A DNA stretch of 64,000 nt from Diploptera punctata. Its lineage: Eukaryota > Arthropoda > Insecta > Blattodea > Blaberidae. The stretch covers positions 1,080,001 to 1,144,000 of the forward strand of contig JASPKZ010003415.1 in assembly GCA_030220185.1 (NCBI GenBank), written 5' to 3'. Shown piece by piece: positions 31,938 to 42,576 of this stretch. The notes under the pieces are model-generated. The model did no database searches. It worked only from the letters and a program-made list of their open reading frames with translations, and was not told where the DNA came from. The first letter of the stretch is position 1; every line of letters starts with the position of its first letter. The position numbers and the translations under genes were made by a program.

Positions 31938-32297
31938 CAGACCACTGCTGTGGTCTCGAGGGAGCGTGCTGCTTTGTCATATAGCGGGCCAGGGTTCGAT
32001 CTCCGGTCGGGACAAATTTCTTGGACAAGTGTCTGGAAAGACCAATTCCGGGAAACTTTAATGCCCAAATGGTCCCCGATCACCATTATCATATTTGCCT
32101 CATTATATTAAGTTTATTTTAAGACCTCTTGGCGCATCATTACCATCATCGTCACTTCCCATATCAACGGGGCAGCGTAACCACGCCTTCCAGGCGCCCC
32201 AACTCCAGAAGTTGCTTACAAGTATGCCATGCTAGAAGTGAATACCAAAAATGTCTTAATGACAACCTGGTGGCATTGATTAAAAAATAAAATAAAA
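31938..32297 (+). mobile_element. SINE: F1-type head with a different 3' tail, with target-site duplication
   Basis: Head CCACTGCTGTGGTCTCGAGG with B box GGTTCGATCTCC and a middle block AAACTTTAATGCCCAAATGG, TCCCCGATCA as in F1. Beyond ~32090 it shares nothing with F1 and instead has CATATCAACGGGGCAGCGTA, ATGCCATGCTAGAAGTGAAT, AATGACAACCTGGTGGCATT and an A-rich tail. The direct repeat ACTTTATAAT at 31928-31937 and 32298-32307 brackets the whole unit, so it moved as one piece. Confidence 0.9.
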
Positions 32298-32344
32298 ACT
32301 TTATAATATAAAGAAATATTATTTATGAAGAGCAATACGACAAT

Positions 32345-32590
32345 AACGCTTCCGTCGCGCAAGCAGTGAGACGTTCGCTTCTCACCGCTGTGTTTCGAGT
32401 TCGAGTCTCGGTCACTATATGTGAGTTTCGTGATGGACGAAATGGAGCTTGGACGGAATTTTCTCGGAGTTTCTTACATTTTTCCCCTTGCCACAAATTT
32501 AATTCCAGCATTTTGTTCCATTTTGTTCAATCCCTCTTCGACCGGGTTGGTCCTCCGCCACCCTTGTCGTTTATAGACCTCAAAAAATAA
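32345..32590 (+). mobile_element. tRNA-derived SINE, further family
   Basis: GCTTCCGTCGCGCAAGCAGT, GAGACGTTCGCTTCTCACCG, then GTTCGAGTCTCGGTCA as the B box. The body has GTTTCGTGATGGACGAAATG, GGAATTTTCTCGGAGTTTCT and a pyrimidine-rich end TCCTCCGCCACCCTTGTCG. Single copy in the window. Confidence 0.6.
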
Positions 32591-32825
32591 AAGAACCTGA
32601 TCTCGTCTCATCCCTCTACCACACACTTAATCGGAACGAGTTGAGGACATTATTATAATATTTAGTTGATAGACATATTGTGTTCGGGGATTATTTGCGT
32701 ATTAACTTTTCTTGGATGTTTGCTTTACATGTGAGGTTAAAGCCCGAAAAATTTAAACCCAGTTAACTTTTACCGACCTGGGACCTGCTGCGAGTTAGGC
32801 ATTAATGTTATTACAGCAGTGGACA

Positions 32826-33077
32826 ACTTACTTATAATGTTTTTAGTGTATAATGCTATTGTGTTATTATTTAATTGTAATATTATTATTGTGTTTTCTT
32901 TATGTAATTGTAATGTTATTGCTGTTTTTGTTGTTTATTTTCTTTACACTAGTACCAATTATTACTTTATTGTAACGGACTGTCAACAGCACGTACGGCT
33001 TACTGCCCGTGCGACCCATATTTGTAAATAATATTGTAAATATCTTACTTTTTGTCTAATAAAGTCCTACTACTACT
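32826..33077 (+). mobile_element. LA LINE 3' UTR, 5'-truncated copy
   Basis: Matches the LA 3' UTR at 41690-41925: TTTTTAGTGTATAATGCTAT, GACGGACTGTCAACAG-type sequence (ACGGACTGTCAACAGCACG), CGTGCGACCCATATTTGTAA, and the end CTAATAAAGTCCTACTACTA. No coding part. Confidence 0.93.
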
Positions 33078-33079
33078 TA

Positions 33080-33362
33080 TTTCATAGTTAAGTCTCTTAG
33101 ACTGCGATGGGCAGGACATGTGGCACGAATGAGGAATGAAAGACGTGCATGGAAGCTTCTTGTAGGAAAACCAGAGGGAAAACACCCAGTAGGTAGACCA
33201 AGAATGAGGTGGTAGAATAACATTAACTATGATTTGAGGGAAGTAGATTATACAGGGGATGATTGAAAAACATTGGCTCAGGATAGGGATATATGGAGAG
33301 CTTATGTCCACACGGCCATGAACCTACGGGTTCGATAGTGCCAGTGAGTTAATTAGTTAGTT
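33080..33362 (+). pseudogene. LC (RTE-like) 3' end fragment
   Basis: Starts at the RRLRWAGHVARM segment, then NERRAWKLLVGKPEGKHPVG, RPRMRW followed by a stop, the EVDYTGDD segment with another stop, RAYVHTAMNL and GTTCGATAGTGCCAGTGAGT. It directly follows the LA tail at 33077. Confidence 0.92.
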
Positions 33363-33364
33363 AT

Positions 33365-33715
33365 TTAATTGAATGTGTTGTATAACGGTCTTTTGTGTTA
33401 TTTAGCTTAAAGATCAGAAATATTTCCGGGACAGGTTCGATAATATTACTGAACAATTGCGCATAAGATCTGACAATTTTATTTCGACAACATTTCAGTG
33501 ATAGCTCGACGGTGATTGTTTTAAAATTGACACGGACTGTAGATGGGATTGATCAAGATACTATGTCTAACCTATGAACAAAATAGTCGTTACAAAATAC
33601 ATAATATCCAAATAAGTAATCTATCAGGGCTGTACAATAAAAGGATTGTTTCTGCAACAAACCTTTACTTATCGTAGAATTCTGTAGTCTTCTTTGGATG
33701 AAATGCATTTGTCTC
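33365..33715. other. Unannotated sequence
   Basis: No feature recognised. Confidence 0.5.
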
Positions 33716-33716
33716 C

Positions 33717-34289
33717 CAAGGGAACTGTCAACCATTACATGCCGAAACCTACCATTAAATTTCTCCGAGAGAAGCGTTGTGATGTAAGAAAGATGTATCC
33801 AAAAAAAATACCAGTCTTTTTTAATTGCAAGGCACATAAATGGAAGCCATAATCCAGCAATGACAACCCGTTTTTCGTAGCAGTTGGACGTCCCTGGTAG
33901 ACTTAGAGTGGTTTGGAATAAGGCGGGTGCGGCGCTGACGGCAGTTAGTGAAGGCTATCCAACCCATAAAGTTAGGAGTTGTATTACATACTTCCCTTTA
34001 CAGTAAGTATTGATTGTCTGTATCACCTTGTCCTTGAGGCAATCCTCTAATGAGTAAAGTTGTATATAATAAAAAAAATGTATGATTAAAAACTATAAAA
34101 TAGTCACCTTGTAGGTCCATCTCCTCAACTTCACTTTAGTTTAAATGAGAGATTTGGCGCTGGATTTTAGTGGCTTGTAATTAAAAACAGTAGGGTGATT
34201 TTTTGGACACAGCCTTGATACTTCACAACGTTTCTCTGGGAGAAATTTCAAGGTAGGTTTCGGCATGCAATGGTTAAAAGATCCCTTGT
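33717..34289. repeat. Palindromic repeat family P, two-arm copy split by an insertion
   Basis: Left arm 33717-34005 (GGGAACTGTCAACCATTACA to GTTGTATTACATACTTCCC), right arm 34138-34289 in inverted order (AAATGAGAGATTTGGCGCTG to TTCGGCATGCAATGG). In the copy at 25418-25830 the two are joined directly, so 34006-34137 is a later insertion. Confidence 0.68.
34006..34137 (-). mobile_element. Penelope-like terminal fragment (candidate)
   Basis: Minus strand: AAGTTGAGGAGATGGACCTA, CAAGGTGACTATTTTATAGT, then ACTCATTAGAGGATTGCCTC, AAGGACAAGGTGATACAGAC. The first two blocks also follow the hammerhead-like motif at 63.93 kb (AAGTTGAGGAGACGGACCTT) and the last two occur at 55020-55110, linking the three. 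CTTTA at both borders could be a short target-site duplication. Confidence 0.45.
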
Positions 34290-34790
34290 GAGCGTTTCTG
34301 CCAATCTTTAATAAATGCTGGAAACCATATTTTAACAGGTGTTCCAAAACCATTTCCGCAGCTTTAACAACTACTTCTGAAGATGGAAAAAACCTCCCGC
34401 GAAAGGCGTTTCTTCAGGTCCGAGAATTAAAAAAATCGGGTCTAAATCCAAAAAATCCAAACTATAGGGAGGGTGAGGGACGCACTTTGATTTTTGCAGG
34501 ACATTTAGCAACAATTTTCGCGATATGCGACATCGCGTTATCGTGATTCAGAATTCAGCTAGTTTCCTGTTACCAATGTGTGGATAGCACACAGTGAAAT
34601 TTTCAAGATTTCCGAAAGTGACCTTAAGGTTATTCATCAATCCTCTCTCACTATGATTGCAGCCGTGTCGATGTTTTCTTCCGTAAGGGCAAAAAACTCT
34701 AACGCCAGGTCCACATTCTTTTGAAATTGATTGTCGCGCCCTTGTCCTTAAACTACTCATACCATCTCCATAGGTTGTCTTTAATACTCA
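34290..34790 (-). pseudogene. Mariner-like transposase, badly degraded and internally deleted
   Basis: In shifting minus-strand frames: an N-terminal stretch LALEFFALTEEN / IDTAAI / VTFGNL (34560-34720), then ITITRC..AKIVAKCPAKI followed by LPYSLDF (where DNAxPH and PPYSPDL stand in mariners), then SSEVVVKAAEMVLEHLLKYG and a FQHLLKIGRNAHKG end. The middle with the first catalytic Asp is missing. The assignment rests on motif order, not identity. Confidence 0.5.
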
Positions 34791-34799
34791 ATGGGCCTC

Positions 34800-35680
34800 A
34801 GTTGAACATTTGTCAAAACGAAAGCAGCATATAGCTCACCTCCAATGTAGCCCGTAGGCGGTAGTGAGCATCTCTTGAATTATGGAATACTCACGGAACG
34901 GAACCGGGAGGGATTTCCTATAAACTTTTACTTACATGACGCATTATGCATGACGTAAAAAAATGATTGCATGTAAGTTACACTGGTCAACAATGGTTTT
35001 GTTACCCTTGATATAAGATTAATTTCGGATAGAGTATGCTCACAATTCATGAACTATTAATGATTTTAGAAGATTTTCTCTTGATTTTTTAATGATTATT
35101 TTCCTTTTAGGCCTACACTACAAAAATCGGAAAATATGAAAAAAATAACAGATATATTTATGTCAATTGTTTTTTTAAATTAGTATACACCGATGTAAAT
35201 AGAAAGAAAAATGTCGAAAACCCATGTTATACATTGAACAGTGAAACGCCTTTTATAAGATTTTCTTCTATAATTTTTAGAGCACATTCAGCACTTTCAT
35301 GAGTATATTCGTAAACTGTGCGCTTGAAAACATAGAAATTAGCAGAGATATTCAGGGCAACAAAAAAAATTGTAGATCTGTGTTATGGCTGTAAAGAAAT
35401 AATTATCATTCTTTATTGAACAGTCCTCGTAAATTAGAATGTGTTCAGATTGTTCAGAAAATGTATACATTGCTATAACATCAAAGAAATTCGAAAATAA
35501 TTATCTATAGAATGGAGGAAGAAAAAGAGCGAATCAAACTTCGAAAAATGCTATTTGTAATTATGATTTTTCAAAGAAAGGGAAATCTTGGAGGAACTGA
35601 TTCAGTTGAAAAGTAATATAGTTCTATTCTAAAATATTGGGGATGGTGATGATAAGGGTGGTGACAATGGCAATGTAATG
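34800..35680. other. Unannotated AT-rich sequence
   Basis: No gene, RNA or repeat recognised. Confidence 0.5.
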
Positions 35681-35684
35681 ACAT

Positions 35685-36025
35685 ACAAATTCCGAAACTA
35701 GAATTCTTAGAAGAGTTAAAATAAGAAATATTGTAGGCCTAATTAAACTAAAGATGAATGTTCAAATTTAAATTGTGGATTTCATAAGAAAACAAACAAT
35801 TTAAATAAATGGTTATGTAAAAAGAATGACAAAAGGAAATTGCCTAATAAAATACGTACTAGAATGGGTGCCACCAGGTAGAAGAAATAGAAGAGAATGG
35901 CAAAAATTGCATGGTTTGATAAGTGTTTTAAGGAACGCGAGGAAAAATGAGGAGAACGACAGTAGATTAATTGGGCATAGGAAGATATGAAACACTGTGA
36001 AAACTAAATTAATTAATTAATTAAA
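35685..36025 (+). pseudogene. LF LINE 3' end fragment with (AATT)n tail
   Basis: LEFLEELK-like start, a WLCKKNDKRKLPNKI stretch, LEWVPPGRRNRREWQKL, then GGGCATAGGAAGATATGAAA, CACTGTGAAAACTAAATTAA. Aligns with 28980-29345. GCCACCAGGTAGAAGAAAT corresponds to the array-unit sequence GTGGCACTTGGTAGAAAAA. Confidence 0.78.
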
Positions 36026-36029
36026 ATCT

Positions 36030-36650
36030 CATTAAGATTTAAAACAACACCAGATTGAGAATAATTGTGGATCAGTCCGGTAAATTTTTACTTTATCGAC
36101 CAAGGATACAAAACGTTAAAGAAATATGACCAATTTTGACGCCGAGAATCATAAGGACCTAGGCTCACCATCGTTGATTTTTAAAGATTTTAGTCTGTAT
36201 TTTAGCTAGTATGCATGCTCTCGACATCTGTTGACATTATGATGAACTAACTTTATCTGTCTTTTGGCTTACATTGTACGCTATACTATACATAGGCCAA
36301 TGAACATTTTAGAATATCTGTCCCATCGATTTCTCTGATATTCACTTCCATATGAGGGGCTCAGAGCAAAAATGAACCAGGTCCATATTTCATTATTTGG
36401 ATAAAAAAAACCTGACCTAAAATTAAAGTAATACATATAATTGCAGATGAAGAATTGAATATTATTTTTATAGTGAAAAATAACAAACAAAATACATAAT
36501 TCGTCAAAGCTCTGAAGGATTATTATTGATTTTTTAATCCAAAATTCACACATAGCTAAGATTCTCAATTTTTTTACTTGGTCCACTTATGCTCTCAGCT
36601 CCTCGTATGTTTCTATGATTTGGCCCTTATGGTTCTGAGCACCTCAATTG
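36030..36650. other. Unannotated AT-rich sequence
   Basis: No feature recognised before the (AAT)n tract at 36651-36717. Confidence 0.5.
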
Positions 36651-36651
36651 A

Positions 36652-36691
<40 letters not shown>

Positions 36692-36717
36692 TAATAGTAA
36701 TAATAATAATAATAATA
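36651..36717. repeat. (AAT)n microsatellite
   Basis: AAT repeats with one ATAG interruption. Confidence 0.9.
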
Positions 36718-36718
36718 A

Positions 36719-36878
36719 CGGTGGGAGAATAACATTAACTATGATTTGAGTGAAGTAGATTATACAGGGATTGATTGGAAAGCATTAGCCCAGGATAGGG
36801 ATGTATGGAGAGCTTATGTCCGCGTGCCCATGAACCTACAGGTTCGATAGTGCCAGTGAGTATGTAAGAAGTAAGTAA
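36719..36878 (+). pseudogene. LC (RTE-like) 3' terminal fragment
   Basis: From WENNINYDLSEVDYTGID to VHEPTGSIVPV-like sequence: GGGAGAATAACATTAACTAT, ATGTATGGAGAGCTTATGTC, GGTTCGATAGTGCCAGTGAG. It is followed by a GATAAT microsatellite into which the LA element inserted. Confidence 0.9.
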
Positions 36879-37046
36879 TTATAACGATAATAATAACTAT
36901 AATAGTGATAATAACGATAATAATAATAATGATAATAATAATAACGATAATAATAATAATAATAAGATCTTATTACCTGCTAGCCGTCGAGAAGAGCGGA
37001 CGTGTTTTTGTTAGAGTGGTTGAGGTGTGCAGGGGACAAAGCATTA

Positions 37047-37828
37047 TGGAAGAAGTTAGAAAGCTGATTGAAACATTGTCAACTGAAGTGAAAGAGGGGT
37101 TTGAAAAGTGCAACGTGGGTGAAAAAAATCGTGATATTGAGACGAACATGCATCGGATGGAGGACAGATTGAAATGGCTGGAATATAAATTAGACTATCT
37201 CGAAAACCAGAGTCGCCGTAATAATATTGTGATATATGGTGTGCATGAAGAAGACAGAGAGTGCTGGGAGGAAACTGAACATATAGTTAAAAGAGTAGTG
37301 GCGCAAATCGGGATTGATTTGGTGGACAGTGATATTGAAAGAGCGCACAGAGTAGGTCGTTGGAATAGTGGAAAGAGACCGATTGTATGCAAATTATCAC
37401 ACTACAAAATAAAATGTTGGATCCTTAGAGACAGTAAATATCTTAAAGGGACCGGTATAATATTGCCGAAGACTTAGTGAGAAGGTGCGCCGCGAAAGAG
37501 ACTTTCTTAAGCGACACATGCTCGAGGCGAGGAGGCAGGGCTGCCATGCAATCATGCAATTTAATAAATTGATTATAAATGGACGAATCTGGAGCAGGAA
37601 AAACTACAAAATATGGACAACTCTGAAAATGAATTTGAAGAGGTCATTGACAGCGAGTCCCCAAAACATACAGGGGACGCTTCAACAGCAGGTGGTCTCC
37701 TTACAGCAGAGGAGGGAGAAAATTCTACACGAGAGAAAGAGAGAGGGACCACTACCTTAATAACTCCCAGGAATCCAATAAACATACAGCAAAAACGGCC
37801 GAACGCAAACAGCATACCCCACCTCTAA
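37047..37828 (+). pseudogene. LA ORF1 protein (coiled coil + RRM-like), frameshifted
   Basis: The first frame (37047-37477) starts MEEVRKLIETLSTEVKEGF, followed by a coiled coil (RMEDRLKWLEYKLDYLE), then NQSRRNNIVIYGVHEEDREC and IERAHRVGRWNSGKRPIVC, the arrangement of L1-type ORF1 proteins (trimerising coil, RRM domain). After a frameshift near 37470 comes EKVRRERDFLKRHMLEARR, the C-terminal domain, and after a second near 37600 an acidic tail DNSENEFEEVIDSESPKHTG to 37828. By family analogy it binds LINE RNA. Same protein type as 51195-51880. Confidence 0.85.
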
Positions 37829-37988
37829 GAGTGAACGACGGCGGACACTAATGAACGACCGGCGGACACAAGAACTCCAACAAGAAAATCACTAAGACTT
37901 CTGAATTTACCCGCAGAAAAAAGGAACTATTGAGAGGGGAAGTTCGAAAAATACAGGTAAGACTAATGACAAGGGATCACAATAGGGT

Positions 37989-38876
37989 TTGTTGACAGTC
38001 GGTTCATGGAATATCGAAGGGTTAAAACAAAAACTTTCAATGGACAGATATGTAGAGTTTATTGAGACTTTTGATATATTAGCTCTAGGAGAAACATGGT
38101 TAAAAGCTAATGAATGCGTAAATCTATGTAATATGAAAGGTTATTTTAAGGGTAATCAAAAGAGAGGAAAGAGAGGTAGATATCCAGGCGGTGTTGCCAT
38201 TTTATATAAAGCTAACTTAGACCCATATATTAAAAAGGTAACTATTACTTTAAAAGAGTCAATTTGTATATATTACCATACAGAAAGAGCAGAAATGTGT
38301 CTGTTGTCTATTTACCGCCAACCACTAAATTCCAGGTATGCCAATCCAAATTTTTTCGTTGAATTGTCTGACTCGTTGGTAGAAATAAAAGATCGGTTTC
38401 CGGAAGCGGGCATAATAATTTTAGGGGACTTTAATTGTAGGATTGGGGAGGAAAATATCACTATAAAATCGGATGATAATGAAACACGAGGTGAGGGTAG
38501 GAGAAGCAAAGATAAGATTTTAAATTCAGAAGGAAACCAATTGTTAGCTTTTTGCGATGCATTTGAACTTGAAATTCTGAATGGGAAATATGGGGAAGAT
38601 AAAAATGGAGAACTGACATTTATTAATAAAAATGGAAGTAGCGTATTCGATTATTCAATATGCACACAAGACATGATTCCAGTCCTAAGTAATTTCTGTA
38701 TATTTTTTCCAGAATCGAATCACATCCCCTTCCCAAACAAACTTGGTTTCAATATGAAAGGTATTAGTGATACAGTTAATAATGATGATGTGGCAACAAT
38801 ATTGCGGGCAATTATCCGGTTTCAGGTGGATCGAGGATCTGAGAGAAGAATTTATCAGGAGTTTGGAAACGGCTAG
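37989..38876 (+). pseudogene. LA ORF2, AP-endonuclease domain
   Basis: LTVGSWNIEGLKQKL (Asn of motif I), ALGETWLK (catalytic Glu), YPGGVAILYK, GIIILGDFNCRIG (Asp/Asn motif) and FDYSICTQ, then SNHIPF where SDHxP is expected, so one catalytic Asp is probably Asn in this copy. This domain nicks target DNA to prime reverse transcription. The frame degrades after 38800; 38880-39430 is a broken linker with several stops. The true start lies upstream of the first in-frame ATG; no good ATG is visible. Confidence 0.9.
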
Positions 38877-39430
38877 GACCTCCAGGATCTGCAATTAAAT
38901 GATCTTAGCAAGTGGGAGGGAAAATTAATTAAAAGCTATGACATAATGTTTTCGAAAAAGGGCAGGGGAAAAATTCAAGGTTAAATACGCAATGAAACCA
39001 GAAGGAACAAAGGGTGGTACAATAATTCATGTAGAAATAAGAAGAATTTTGTCGAAAGTCGTCTTTTAAAGTTTAGAAAAGAAAGCACAGATGAAAGCAG
39101 AAAATATTATGCGCAAGATAGAAAGGAATATAAAGAATTTTTGGGCAGAATCAAAACTAGCATGGACAAATAAGAAATCCGAAGAAATTAGGAGTCGCGA
39201 CTGAAAGTTGGAACATTGCGGGTACATATGGGACCATCGGTGTTAGTGGGGAAACTGACAGTTGAAATCCGATAAATCGGACAAGAATAACGTAACGCCG
39301 GGGAATGGAGAAGTTACTTTGATAGGGTGCTGGGAAATAAGAGGTTAAGATATAATCAAGGAAAAATATAGTTGAGATCCCTGACCCAATTCATATTCAA
39401 TTACTGGATCAGGATATTTCGAAAAATGAA

Positions 39431-41328
39431 GTGGTTTCTTCCATTAAATGTTTAAAGAATGGTAAAGCACCTGGAATTGATGGAATACCAGGGGAATTCT
39501 TGAAAAATATGATATCATCCAATAAATTATTAGACGTTTTGAAAACTGCGTTCAACAAACTTTTTAATGGAGGAGACTATCCGGAAGCATGGGCGACAGG
39601 TGTCATCCAACCGCTATACAAAGGGGAAGGTGGGGCACAGATACCAGAAAGTTATAGGGGAATTTGTCTCTTGTCAGTGTTCGGAAAAATATATTGTAAA
39701 GTACTTTACGATCGAATCAGACAATGGGCTAAAGAGAACAATAGGCTCTCAAAATATCAGGCAGGTTTTAGAGAAGGGTACTCCACGGTGGACAACCTAT
39801 TTGTTCTGAGAACATTAATTGATGACAATCTGAAAATGAAGGGGGGTAAATTATTTTGTGCATTCATTGATTTTAAGATGGCATTTGATACTGTGGACGG
39901 AAGCGCACTTTGGGAAAAATTAAATCGGAAAGGATTGTCTCATAAAATGATATATGCTTTAATGTCAATTTATAAATATGTTAAATTTTGTATAAAAGTA
40001 GACCAAGGGCACATTACAGAGAGCAGTGAAGCCAATCGGGGAGTGAGACAAGGTTGCATTTTATCACCAATGCTATTTAATCTATTCGTTGATGATATTA
40101 TAGACGTAATGCTAGAAGGAGAAATTGAGGCTCCGAAGATAGGAAATGTTAGAATCCCAGTCCTGTTGTATGCAGATGATTTAATGATCTGTTCCAAGAC
40201 AATCAAGGGATTGCAAAGAGGTCTTGACCTACTGGAAATATACTGTAGGAATTGGGGATTGACTGTAAATGTTAGTAAGACAAAAACAATGACCTTTAAA
40301 AATGGGACGGTTTATGGTAGAACAGAGGAATGGAAATACAGAGATCAAGTTCTTCAAAACGTGAAACATTTTGAATATCTTGGTACGACGTTGAAAATGA
40401 ACGGAAAGTGGAAAAAACACATTGATATAGCATTATTTAAAGGGAGGGGACAACTTAACAGTGTACTCGGTATTCTGGGTCGAGTGCCTGATATTCCAGT
40501 CAGCACATTAGAAAAAATGTATGGGGCGATGGTCAGGCCAGTAATGCACTATAGTAGTGAGATTTGGGGTTTCCAAAGAACGGAAATACTAAATAAGGTA
40601 TATACGCATTTTCTAAAGTATATTACAGGACTTAGTAAGGCCGTTTCTAACTGTGGAATTTTATATGAATTCGGGTCATTCCAGGACGATATTAACTGTA
40701 AAATTCGTGTACTCAAATACTGGTTGCGAGTAATCCAAGGTGAACAAACAATGCTTAGAGCAATTTGTTACGACCACCAAATTAAAAACATAGATGTTAA
40801 ATTTTGGGCAGACGAGGTTAGGAGAGAACTCCAAAAGATGGGGATGGGCTGGATATGGGAAAAAGGGACTGAAAATCGCAAGAACGTGTGGAGAAAAATA
40901 AGGAGGAGGTACTTAGATGTAAACCAACAAGATACCTTCGCCGAATGTACAGGAAAACGCTCACTGTGTTTACAAAGAGACCTAAAACACGTCTGGGGAA
41001 AAGAATCGTATATACTCAACCTAGGATTTAAGGAGAGATCAGCGCTTGCTTGGTTTAGGCTAGGGGCATGGAGATTTCTAAAAATTAGCGACGATCACGA
41101 TATGCGAATATGTCCAATGTGCGGGAACTTTGAAGATGAGATACATATATTAGGAAAAGTAATGATTTAGAATGTTGGAGACGTCAGTTATTACCGGAAA
41201 GATTTCTAAATTCAAATCGGGAAAGATTGGCATGCTACGAGTTATTGGTAAATCCAGAAAATTGGATAAACCTCGGTAAATTTATGGACAAAACGCGAAA
41301 AATAAGGACAACGCTCATTCATGAATAA
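39431..41328 (+). CDS. LA ORF2, reverse transcriptase and zinc-finger C-terminus (RT frame intact)
   Basis: RT motifs in order: KNGKAPGIDGIPGEFLKN, VIQPLYKGEG, ESYRGICLLSVFGKIYCK, YQAGFREGYSTVDNLF, motif A FCAFIDFKMAFDTVDG, motif B NRGVRQGCILSPMLFNLFVDD, motif C PVLLYADDLMICSK (YADD intact), then VSKTKTM, FEYLGTTLK and the thumb MVRPVMHYSSEIWGFQR. The C-terminus has RICPMCGNFEDEIHI, the start of a Cx2C..HxxxxC zinc motif. A frameshift at ~41150 stops this frame at 41170; the rest (LECWRRQLLPERF to IRTTLIHE) is in the next frame to 41328. Closest to the fragment at 8163-8875. Confidence 0.92.
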
Positions 41329-41389
41329 ATATATGTTATCAAAATGCAATACCATTAATTATTAACAATTATATATAAATTAATTAGTG

Positions 41390-41790
41390 TATAATGCTGT
41401 TGTGTTATTATTGAATTGTAATATTAATGTGTTTTCTTTATGTAATTGTAATGTTAATGTTTTTTTAGTGTATAATGCTATTGTGTTATTACCTAATTGT
41501 AATATTATTGTGTTTTCTTTATGTAATTGTAATGTTAATGTTTTTAGTGTATAATGCTATTGTGTTATTATTTAATTGTAATATTATTATTGTGTTTTCT
41601 TTATGTAATTGTAATGTTATTGCTATTGTGTTATTACTTAATTGTAATATTATTGTGTTTTCTTTATGTAATTGTAATGTTAATGTTTTTTAGTGTATAA
41701 TGCTATTGTGTTATTATTTAATTGTAATATTTTTATTGTGTTTTCGTTATGTAATTGTAATGTTATTGCTGTTTTTGTTTATTTTTCTTT
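41390..41790 (+). repeat. Tandem repeats in the LA 3' UTR
   Basis: Imperfect units of 75-95 bp built of TTTAGTGTATAATGCTATTG, TGTTATTANNTAATTGTAAT and TTTCTTTATGTAATTGTAAT, about four and a half copies. The truncated LA tail at 32826 has one unit. Confidence 0.85.
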
Positions 41791-42099
41791 ACACTAGTAC
41801 CAATTATTACTTTCTTGTGACGGACTGTCAACAGCACGTACGGCTTACTTCCCGTGCGACCCATATTTGTAAATAATATTGTAAATATCTTACTTTTTTG
41901 TCTAATAAAGTCCTACTACTACTACTAATAATAATAACGATAATAATAATAATAATTATTATTATTATTATAATTTACAGTGCTTTAACCCTCAAAATTA
42001 GTAAATTAGACTAGAAGATACATTAGTTTAATTATTTAATATTTTAAATAAAACAATAGAAATTCCAAGTCGCACATAAATATTTGAAAGAAAACCTCC

Positions 42100-42390
42100 A
42101 TACTGTATTTAATCTACCCATTACAATTCGCGGATTGGAATGACTGGGGAAAGTGATGAGATGTCAGATTAAAAAAGAACGGTTAGAAATATTTTAGAAA
42201 CAAAGCCACAAATTAGAAGACAAAAAAAAGAATGCCCAAATTAAGATGGTCGGTTCAAGTTCAGTATGACCTTCGAAAATTAGGAGTTGAAAATGGAGGT
42301 AAAAAGTCATAGATATAACTGTGTGAGCATCGATCGTAAAGAAGGTTAGGGCCAAACCATAAGGGCTTTGCGCCAAATGAAAATTAATAA
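42100..42390 (+). pseudogene. LINE C-terminal fragment, degraded
   Basis: Frame fragments RRQKKRMPKLRWSVQ, QYDLRKLGVENGGKKS and RALRQMKINK resemble the usual LINE end (GRPxxRW, DLRKLGVxxW, AKAL). No RT core. The 200 bp before it (41957-42100) and after it show nothing clear. Confidence 0.6.
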
Positions 42391-42576
42391 GTTGCCATAT
42401 ATATGTGAAGTAGTAACACTAACATGGAGTGAAGGATGTTCTAAGAAAACAAGAAGTAAAGGCATGTTCAAATCATTCACATTTGTTTCTGTATATTTTT
42501 CTCGTTTATATTAGGTCTATATACCTGTAATGTATCTCTGTGATATCGTGACTTCTCTTTTGATTTCCTAAATATA

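Larger units (their letters stand above)
36963..41926 (+). mobile_element. LA LINE, near full length (~4.96 kb), with ~30-bp target-site duplication
   Basis: Starts about GATCTTATTACCTGCTAGCC and ends with TAATAAAGTCC(TAC)n. The ~30 bp before it (36933-36962) and after it (41927-41956) are the same interrupted microsatellite with an ACGA at the same place, which a simple AAT tract would not give by chance. Order: short 5' UTR, ORF1 (37047-37828), ORF2 with AP-endonuclease and RT (37989-41328), ~600-bp 3' UTR with internal tandem repeats. The RT reading frame is intact over 579 codons, making this the youngest looking LINE in the window, although ORF1, the endonuclease-RT linker and the extreme C-terminus carry frameshifts. 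Confidence 0.93.

Noticed and set aside
34385..34425. Another hammerhead-like string (CTGAAGATGG...GCGAAAGG) on the plus strand
   Set aside because: Lies in mariner-like coding sequence, stem II does not pair next to the core, and no palindrome follows GAAA.
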